Source: an uncultured Blautia sp.
GTDB lineage: Bacteria > Bacillota > Clostridia > Lachnospirales > Lachnospiraceae
Reading direction: 5' to 3'
DNA length: 21,748 bases
Assembly (NCBI GenBank): GCA_900549015.1
Contig: URMH01000046.1
Span: forward strand, 1 to 21,748
Under the pieces are notes generated by a model. It was not told the origin of the DNA and ran no database searches. It saw only the letters and a program-made list of their open reading frames with translations. A program made the translations under genes and the position numbers. Of this stretch, positions 15,999 to 21,748 are shown piece after piece. Within the stretch, counting starts at the first letter, position 1; each line of letters begins with the position of its first letter.

Positions 15999-18545
15999 AT
16001 GAATCAAAATAATAATCTTCTCAGAATATGGTATCAAAAACCGGCGAAAGACTGGCAGACAGAAGCCCTGGCAGTTGGAAACGGATATATGGGTGCGCTC
16101 ATATTCGGCGGAGTGAAGAAAGATAAAATCCATATTAATGAGAAGACAGTATGGAATGGAGGTCCTTCCGAAAAAATCAATTATAAATATGGAAATACCA
16201 ACCCTGCAGATACAAAGGAAGAGCTGGATACCATAAAGAAAGACCTGGATGCTCTCCGTAAAAAACTGGATGATAAATCAGAGCATGTATTTGGTTTTGA
16301 CGGCGATTCTTACCAGGCGTGCGGAACAGATACAAAAGGGGAAGCAATGGACTGGCTAAATAAACTGATGGGCGATTTAACCGGGTATGAAGATCCGCAG
16401 GACTACGCGAATCTTTATATTTCTGCTGATGTATCAGATGAGGCGAAGGCAGAGAATTACGTCCGTGATCTGGATTTACGCACAGCTCTTGCAACCGTTT
16501 CCTATGATTATGAGGGAGTTCATTATGTAAGGGAATACTTTAACAGTTATCCTGATAATGTTCTGGCAATCCGCCTGACGGCAAGTGAAAAAGAGCGCAT
16601 TACCGTTTCTGTTGGATTAGAAGACTGCACAGGCGGAACACAGTTATCCAATGTAGTGGACGGAGATACCATTATCATGAAGAATGCCCTGTTAAGCAAT
16701 GGCTTAAAAACAGAAGCACAGGTGAAAGTGCTTCCGGAAGGCGGAAGCATAACTTCTGATGATACGCATATTTGTGTGGAAAAAGCAGATGCGGTTACGC
16801 TGCTTCTTGCATGTGGTACAGATTATAAGATGGAGCTTCCTTCTTTCCGCGGAGAAGATCCGCATCATGCAGTGACAAAGCGTATCAATGATGCTGCTGA
16901 AAAAGGATATGAGGCGTTAAAAGAAGCGCATGTACAGGATTATTCTGCTCTGTTTTCCCGTATGGAGCTTAGTTTTGACGAGGAAATCCCGCAGATTCCC
17001 ACAGATGAGCTTTTACAGAAATATCGAAATATGGTAGAAAAAAATGGCGGTATCCTTCCTTCTGAAAAGGAACAGAGGGCGATGGAGGTGATCTGCTACC
17101 AGTTTGGACGTTATCTCACGATCGCAGGCTCCAGAGAGGGGGCGCTTCCTACGAACCTTCAGGGCGTATGGGGAGAAGAGCATTTTGAATGGGGCGGTGA
17201 TTACCATTTTAATATCAATGTGCAGATGAATTACTGGCCGACTATGGCGAGCAATCTGGGCGAATGTCTCCTTCCTTATCAGGAGTATCTGGACGTTCTT
17301 CGTGAGGCAGGCCGTACAGCCGCAGCTTCCGCTTTCGGAATCAAAAGTGAGGAAGGTGAAGAAAACGGCTGGCTTGTAGGCTGCTTCAGCACACCGTATA
17401 TGTTTGTGACAATGGGACAGAAGAATAATGCGGCAGGCTGGAATCCTATCGGTTCTGCATGGGCGCTTCTCAATTCTTATGAATATTATCTTTACACAGA
17501 GGACAGAGAATTTTTGGAGAGACTTTATCCGTCCATGAAAGAGGTGGCAAATTTCTGGAACGAGGCTCTTTACTGGAGTGATTATCAGAAACGATACGTT
17601 TCCGCACCGTCTTATTCTCCGGAAAACGGACCGATTGCAAACGGCGCCTCCTATGACCAGCAGTTTATCTGGCAGCATTTTGAAAATACCATTCAGGCAG
17701 CACAGATTCTGGGAGTAGATGAGGAGCTTGTCCTTAAATGGAGAGAAAAACAGGCGAAATTAAATCCTGTGCTTGTCGGGGAAGACGGACAGGTAAAAGA
17801 GTGGTTTGAGGAAACTCACATCGGAAAAGCGCAGGCAGGCGAGCTTCCGGAAATCAACATTCCTCAGTGGAGACAGAGTCTTGGAGCAGAAACAGGCGGA
17901 CAGCAGCCGCCGCATCGTCATCTGTCACATCTGATGGCGCTGTATCCATGTAATATTATCAGTAAAGACGCGCCGGAATTTATGGACGCGGCAATCGTTT
18001 CTCTGAATGAGCGCGGTCTGGACGCAACAGGATGGTCAAAGGCACATAAACTGAATCTCTGGGCGCGCACCGGTCATGCAGGGGAGGCATTCCAGATTAT
18101 CCAGTCCGCAGTTGGCGGCGGAAACTCCGGATTCCTTACAAATTTGTTCTCCTCTCACGGCGGCGGAGCCAATTATAAAGAATATCCGATTTTCCAGATT
18201 GACGGAAACTTCGGTTATACAGCAGGAATCAATGAAATGCTTCTGCAGAGCCAGCTTGGTTATATTCAGTTCCTTCCTGCACTGCCGGATCAGTGGAAGA
18301 CAGGATATGTAAAAGGAATTGTTGCAAGAGGAAACTTTGTGCTTGATATGAAATGGACAGACGGAACGGCAGAATCCTTTACTGTGACTTCACGTAATGG
18401 CGGTTTATTTACCGGTGAATATAAAAATCTGTCAAAATATCATGTGACAGATGCAAATGACAATCAGATAGGGACAGAAAAACAGGGAAATGACAGAATT
18501 GCCTTCTCCACACAGCCAGGAGAAACTTATTATATTAAAAAATAA
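15999..18545 (+). CDS. GH95 glycoside hydrolase, probable alpha-L-fucosidase, cytoplasmic
   Basis: 848-residue enzyme likely to remove terminal alpha-1,2-linked L-fucose (or L-galactose, also known in GH95) by inversion. The N-terminus WYQKPAKDWQTEALAVGNGYMGALIFGG is the typical GH95 opening. Further matches are GVWGEEHFEWGGDYH followed by NINVQMNYW (Asn405 and Asn407), SPENGP (Glu542, expected general acid) and QIDGNFG (Asp735). These correspond to the Asn/Asn/Glu/Asp set known from Bifidobacterium bifidum AfcA. There is no signal peptide or anchor, so it probably acts on imported oligosaccharides. GGAGG at 15987-15991 sets the start. It has its own promoter and palindrome, and no transporter or fucose pathway gene is next to it. 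Family is certain; substrate is inferred. Confidence 0.93.
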   Translation: MNQNNNLLRIWYQKPAKDWQTEALAVGNGYMGALIFGGVKKDKIHINEKTVWNGGPSEKINYKYGNTNPADTKEELDTIKKDLDALRKKLDDKSEHVFGFDGDSYQACGTDTKGEAMDWLNKLMGDLTGYEDPQDYANLYISADVSDEAKAENYVRDLDLRTALATVSYDYEGVHYVREYFNSYPDNVLAIRLTASEKERITVSVGLEDCTGGTQLSNVVDGDTIIMKNALLSNGLKTEAQVKVLPEGGSITSDDTHICVEKADAVTLLLACGTDYKMELPSFRGEDPHHAVTKRINDAAEKGYEALKEAHVQDYSALFSRMELSFDEEIPQIPTDELLQKYRNMVEKNGGILPSEKEQRAMEVICYQFGRYLTIAGSREGALPTNLQGVWGEEHFEWGGDYHFNINVQMNYWPTMASNLGECLLPYQEYLDVLREAGRTAAASAFGIKSEEGEENGWLVGCFSTPYMFVTMGQKNNAAGWNPIGSAWALLNSYEYYLYTEDREFLERLYPSMKEVANFWNEALYWSDYQKRYVSAPSYSPENGPIANGASYDQQFIWQHFENTIQAAQILGVDEELVLKWREKQAKLNPVLVGEDGQVKEWFEETHIGKAQAGELPEINIPQWRQSLGAETGGQQPPHRHLSHLMALYPCNIISKDAPEFMDAAIVSLNERGLDATGWSKAHKLNLWARTGHAGEAFQIIQSAVGGGNSGFLTNLFSSHGGGANYKEYPIFQIDGNFGYTAGINEMLLQSQLGYIQFLPALPDQWKTGYVKGIVARGNFVLDMKWTDGTAESFTVTSRNGGLFTGEYKNLSKYHVTDANDNQIGTEKQGNDRIAFSTQPGETYYIKK

Positions 18546-18617
18546 TCTGAAAAATCAGTCATAAATTCCCCCTTCCCCCGTTAAAATGAAAGTAGAACAG
18601 ATTTCCGGGAGAAGATT

Positions 18618-19808
18618 ATGAAAGGGAAAAGAATCAGGGCAGTCATAAGCTGTCTTCTGGCGGCGGCGCTTTTTTTTAAGCCCATCTGCATATGGGCAGA
18701 AGAGACAGACGAATCAGTGGAGAGTCAGACTCTTGTAGAAGCGCCCAGCGCGGTTCTTATGGAGGCGCAGACAGGAACTATTATTTTCCAGAAGGATATG
18801 GACACCAGAAGAAGTCCGGCAAGCATCACAAAAATCATGACTTTGATCTTGATATTTGACGCTATAGAAAACGGTTCGCTGAAGCTTGAAGATCCTGTTA
18901 CAACAAGCGCTTATGCAAAATCAATGGGCGGTTCTCAGGTTTTTCTGGAAGAGGGAGAAACCCAGAGTGTGGAAACCATGATAAAGTGTATTGTCATTGC
19001 CTCCGGAAATGATGCAAGCGTGGCAATGGCGGAGCATATCGCGGGAAGTGAGCAGGAATTTGTCCGGCAGATGAATGCAAGGGCAAAAGAACTTGGCATG
19101 GAAAATACAAATTTTGAAGACTGCTGCGGTCTTACGGACTCCCCGGGACATTATACAACTGCGGGAGATATTGCGCTGATGAGCCGGGAGCTGATCACAA
19201 AATATCCGCAGGTTCTTGAATATTCGTCCATATGGATGGAGGATATTGTTCATGAGACACGAAAAGGTTCCAGTAAGTTCACACTGGCAAATACAAATAA
19301 ACTTCTCAGAAGTTTTGAGGGCTGCGTGGGATTGAAAACAGGAAGTACAAGTGTGGCAAAATACTGTTTAAGCGCAGTTGCAAAAAGAAACGGGATTACC
19401 CTGATTTCTGTAGTTATGGCAGCGCCAAATTATAAAGTAAGATTTAAAGACGCGGCTTCCATGCTGAATTACGGTTTTTCCAGATGCAGTCTTTATGTAG
19501 ACAAAAAGCAGTCAAAGCTTCCGGGGATAAAGGTTGCAGGCGGAGTCGAAGATGAGGTATCTCTTCGATATGAAGGGGAATTTCAATATCTGAGCACAGA
19601 GGGAAAAGAGCTTTCCGATATAAAAAAGAAGCTCGTGATCCCAAAAGAAGTAAAAGCTCCTGTAAAGAAGGGGGAAAAGGCGGGAGAGATGCGCTATTAT
19701 ATGGGAAAAGAAAAGCTTGGAAGTGTTCCTGTCCTGTATGAGAAATCTGTGCGAAAAGCTGTGTATAAAGATTACATAAAACGAATGTGGGAAGCATATC
19801 TTCTCTGA
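18618..19808 (+). CDS. D-alanyl-D-alanine carboxypeptidase (peptidase S11, PBP5/DacF type)
   Basis: Secreted low-molecular-weight penicillin-binding protein that trims the terminal D-Ala of peptidoglycan pentapeptides. 396 residues: a signal peptide of about 1-27; SITK with nucleophile Ser69 and Lys72; SGN at 129-131; KTG at 240-242, the complete S11 active site. A C-terminal beta-rich PBP5-like domain follows (about 285-380), and the tail YIKRMWEAYLL looks like the amphipathic membrane-binding helix of this family. The start is set by GGGAG at 18607-18611, 6 bases ahead of the ATG. The 72 bases before it show no clear promoter or terminator, so expression by readthrough from the GH95 gene is possible. 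A strong terminator follows. DacA and DacF types cannot be separated from sequence alone. Confidence 0.94.
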   Translation: MKGKRIRAVISCLLAAALFFKPICIWAEETDESVESQTLVEAPSAVLMEAQTGTIIFQKDMDTRRSPASITKIMTLILIFDAIENGSLKLEDPVTTSAYAKSMGGSQVFLEEGETQSVETMIKCIVIASGNDASVAMAEHIAGSEQEFVRQMNARAKELGMENTNFEDCCGLTDSPGHYTTAGDIALMSRELITKYPQVLEYSSIWMEDIVHETRKGSSKFTLANTNKLLRSFEGCVGLKTGSTSVAKYCLSAVAKRNGITLISVVMAAPNYKVRFKDAASMLNYGFSRCSLYVDKKQSKLPGIKVAGGVEDEVSLRYEGEFQYLSTEGKELSDIKKKLVIPKEVKAPVKKGEKAGEMRYYMGKEKLGSVPVLYEKSVRKAVYKDYIKRMWEAYLL

Positions 19809-19814
19809 AAAAAG

Positions 19815-19863
19815 GCAGGTTTGCCGATGTGAAAATAATGCACATTGGAGACCTGCTTTTTTT
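19815..19863 (+). terminator. Rho-independent terminator after the carboxypeptidase gene
   Basis: The stem pairs GCAGGT (19815-19820) with ACCTGC (19851-19856), then a small internal loop, then CCGATGTG with CACATTGG (one G-U pair), closing a loop of about 9 bases. Seven T residues follow (19857-19863). An A-run before the stem (19808-19813) could let it work on the opposite strand too. It begins 6 bases after the stop codon. Confidence 0.9.
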
Positions 19864-19891
19864 GACAAAATCCTGAGGTTAGGGTTATAAT
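19862..19891 (+). promoter_or_regulatory. Consensus promoter of the ABC exporter gene
   Basis: A perfect -35 TTGACA (19862-19867) and perfect -10 TATAAT (19886-19891) are separated by 18 bases. The first two bases of the -35 are the last two T residues of the preceding terminator, so the two signals overlap. This predicts strong, probably constitutive transcription starting near 19898. Confidence 0.88.
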
Positions 19892-19918
19892 ACAGAGGTA
19901 CAGAAATTTTTACATCAT

Positions 19919-19923
19919 GGAGG
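19919..19923 (+). promoter_or_regulatory. Ribosome binding site that sets the ABC exporter start
   Basis: GGAGG at 19919-19923 lies inside the codons that would follow the upstream in-frame ATG at 19917, and 5 bases before the ATG at 19929. The later ATG is therefore the real start. Confidence 0.85.
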
Positions 19924-19928
19924 AAGTT

Positions 19929-21677
19929 ATGGAAAATAAAGAAAAACAACCAAATAAATTAAAGCTTCTGGCAAGGTATTATAAACCGTACAAGGGGCTT
20001 TTTCTGGCAGACTTATTTTTCGCCATTTTAGGGGCGGCAGTTACCCTTGTAATTCCCCTTCTTGTGCGTTATATTATGAATACTATAGGAAATATGCCCG
20101 TATCTGAGGCAAAATCAGCCATTCTTACCATTGGAGCAGGAATGCTGGGGCTGATTCTCGTGCAGCTTGGAAGCCGTTATTTTATTACATATTACGGGCA
20201 TATGATGGGCGCATATATTGAACACGATATGCGTAACGAGATTTTCAGCCATTATCAGAAGCTTTCCTTTACTTTTTATGACAATCAGAAAGTGGGACAT
20301 CTTCTGTCAAGGATCACAAGCGACCTTTTTGACATCAGCGAGCTTCTTCATCACGGACCGGAAGACATTATTATTTCTGTGATCAAGCTTGTGGGCGCGT
20401 TTCTCATCCTTGTAAACGTAAACGGAAAAATGGCTGCCATCAGCTTTTCCATTGTAATTGTCATGCTTTTTTACGCGCTTATATTTAACAGAAGAATGAA
20501 ACACGCGTTTAAGGAAAACAGAGCCCGTATTGCAGATATTAACAGCCAGATCGAAGACAGCCTTTCCGGGATCCGCGTTGTAAAATCTTTTGGGAATGAA
20601 AAGAGAGAGATGGAAAAATTTGCAAAGGGAAATGAGCGTTTTGTAGCTGCAAAGCGCCTGACTTACCGTTACATGGCAGGATACCATGCAGGAATGGATT
20701 CCTTTACGACTCTGATCACAGTTGCGTCTCTTGTTGCGGGCGCGTTTTTCCTTACAGACGGAACTTTAGATGCAGCAGGCCTTGTTACCTTCCTTCTGTA
20801 TATCAACAATTTTACTGAGCCGGTAACGAAACTTGTAAACTTTACAGAACAGTTCCAGAACGGATACAGCGGATATGACCGTTTCCTGGAAATGATGGCG
20901 ATCGCGCCGGATATTGAAGATGCGCCGGACGCAGTGTCTCTTGATAAGGCACAGGGCGGAATTGAATTTCAGGAAGTTTCCTTCCACTATTCCGATGCAA
21001 ATGAGGAAGTGCTTTCTCATGTAAATCTTCAGGTAAAGCCGGGAGATTATGTGGCGCTTGTGGGAACATCAGGAGCAGGAAAAACAACGCTCTGCAGTCT
21101 GATCCCGCGATTTTACGATGTGTCCTCCGGAAAAATCCTTCTGGACGGCACAGATATAAGAAAAATCAAATTAAAAGACCTGCGCCGTCAGATTGGAATC
21201 GTGCAGCAGGACGTATATCTTTTTGCCGGAACGATCATGGAAAATATCCGTTACGGAAAACCAGATGCAACAGACGAGGAGGTTATCCGCGCGGCGAAAG
21301 CTGCCAATGCTCATGATTTTATTATGGAAATGCCGGCAGATTACGATACAGATATAGGGCAGAGAGGTGTGAAGCTTTCCGGAGGACAGAAACAGCGTCT
21401 TTCCATTGCGAGAGCATTTTTGAAAAATCCGCCGATTTTGATTTTCGACGAGGCAACGTCCGCTCTTGATAATGAAAGCGAGAAGGTAGTGCAGGAATCT
21501 TTAGAAAAACTTGCAAAAGACAGAACTACCTTTGTGATTGCCCACAGACTTTCTACAATCCGAAATGCAAGAAGGATTCTTGTGCTTACAGATGACGGGA
21601 TTGCGGAAGAGGGAACCCACGAAGAGCTTCTTCAGAAAGATGGTGTTTACGCGAAGCTTTGTAAGGCAGGGCTTTGA
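19929..21677 (+). CDS. ABC exporter, fused permease-ATPase half-transporter (MsbA/BmrA-like)
   Basis: 582-residue half-transporter that should work as a dimer in the membrane, exporting drugs, lipids or peptides by ATP hydrolysis. The N-terminal half (about residues 20-310) has six predicted membrane helices with the long cytoplasmic loops of type IV exporters. The C-terminal ATPase has Walker A GTSGAGKTT (379-387), Q-loop QQD, signature LSGGQ (483-487), Walker B ILIFDE with catalytic Glu508, a D-loop SALD, and His539 in IAHRL. All key residues are present, so it should be active. There is no peptidase domain and no adjacent partner half, which suggests a homodimer. It is driven by its own consensus promoter and set apart from the upstream gene by a terminator. 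Substrate cannot be told from the sequence. Confidence 0.93.
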   Translation: MENKEKQPNKLKLLARYYKPYKGLFLADLFFAILGAAVTLVIPLLVRYIMNTIGNMPVSEAKSAILTIGAGMLGLILVQLGSRYFITYYGHMMGAYIEHDMRNEIFSHYQKLSFTFYDNQKVGHLLSRITSDLFDISELLHHGPEDIIISVIKLVGAFLILVNVNGKMAAISFSIVIVMLFYALIFNRRMKHAFKENRARIADINSQIEDSLSGIRVVKSFGNEKREMEKFAKGNERFVAAKRLTYRYMAGYHAGMDSFTTLITVASLVAGAFFLTDGTLDAAGLVTFLLYINNFTEPVTKLVNFTEQFQNGYSGYDRFLEMMAIAPDIEDAPDAVSLDKAQGGIEFQEVSFHYSDANEEVLSHVNLQVKPGDYVALVGTSGAGKTTLCSLIPRFYDVSSGKILLDGTDIRKIKLKDLRRQIGIVQQDVYLFAGTIMENIRYGKPDATDEEVIRAAKAANAHDFIMEMPADYDTDIGQRGVKLSGGQKQRLSIARAFLKNPPILIFDEATSALDNESEKVVQESLEKLAKDRTTFVIAHRLSTIRNARRILVLTDDGIAEEGTHEELLQKDGVYAKLCKAGL

Positions 21678-21691
21678 GAAGGGAGTAAATA

Positions 21692-21748
21692 ATGAAGGAA
21701 ATCAAAACAGAGGATGCAGTAGGTCATATTCTTTGTCATGATATTACA
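21692..21748 (+). CDS. Start of a probable molybdopterin-binding (MoeA-like) protein, 3' truncated
   Basis: Only 19 codons are visible, beginning MKEIKTEDAVGHILCHDIT and running off the window. An aagggag ribosome site at 21679-21685 lies 6 bases before the ATG, and the gene starts 14 bases after the ABC exporter stop, so the two may be cotranscribed. The 'KTEDAVGxxLCHDIT' opening is what I recall from clostridial molybdopterin-binding proteins related to MoeA. With so little sequence this is a tentative identification. Confidence 0.6.
   Translation, partial: MKEIKTEDAVGHILCHDIT

Noticed and set aside
18546..18617. Possible terminator or promoter between the GH95 and carboxypeptidase genes
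   Set aside because: Only a 4-base stem (CTGA/TCAG) without a T-tract, and a TAAAAT lacking a matching -35 box; neither is convincing.

Overview
The window looks like the chromosome of a gut Firmicute, most likely a Lachnospiraceae-type Clostridium relative. The reasons are strong AGGAGG-type ribosome binding sites, moderate GC with A-rich coding, sortase-anchored SpaA/CnaB proteins, an intracellular GH95 fucosidase, and a clostridial-type serine D-Ala-D-Ala carboxypeptidase. The genus cannot be fixed from the sequence. A mucus-associated group such as Ruminococcus gnavus/torques relatives is a reasonable guess. All real genes are on the + strand.

Region 1 (1-15848) is a sortase-assembled pilus locus. 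It starts inside a giant gene whose 5' end lies outside the window. The visible 4256 residues begin within a thioester domain (Cys at 124-126, Gln at 307-309) and continue through a beta-rich linker domain. About 37 tandem CnaB/SpaA-type domains follow, predicted to be locked by isopeptide bonds, and the protein ends in an MPFTG sorting signal. The major (backbone) pilin comes next, with a YPK pilin motif and an LPFTG signal, then a class C pilus sortase and a small lipoprotein whose start codon overlaps the sortase stop. A stable hairpin between pilin and sortase probably makes pilin mRNA more abundant than sortase mRNA. Together the genes predict a thin covalent pilus: the sortase polymerises the backbone pilin through its YPK lysine, and the giant protein forms a very long, stiff tip whose thioester could bond covalently to a host or matrix surface.

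Region 2 (15849-18545) is a separately promoted cytoplasmic GH95 enzyme (alpha-L-fucosidase or alpha-L-galactosidase). A 9-bp palindrome lies at the predicted transcription start, which suggests sugar-responsive control. It fits a lifestyle on fucosylated mucin or milk glycans next to an adhesion locus.

Region 3 (18618-21748) is housekeeping-like. It holds a secreted D-alanyl-D-alanine carboxypeptidase ending in a strong terminator, a consensus promoter that begins inside that terminator's T-tract, an ABC multidrug/lipid-type exporter, and the first 19 codons of a gene resembling a molybdopterin-binding (MoeA-like) protein.

No tRNA, rRNA, CRISPR array, insertion sequence or phage gene is seen. 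No gene-free stretch exceeds 300 bases. The most notable content is the giant thioester/isopeptide adhesin and the evidence in its sequence for growth by duplication of two-domain modules.
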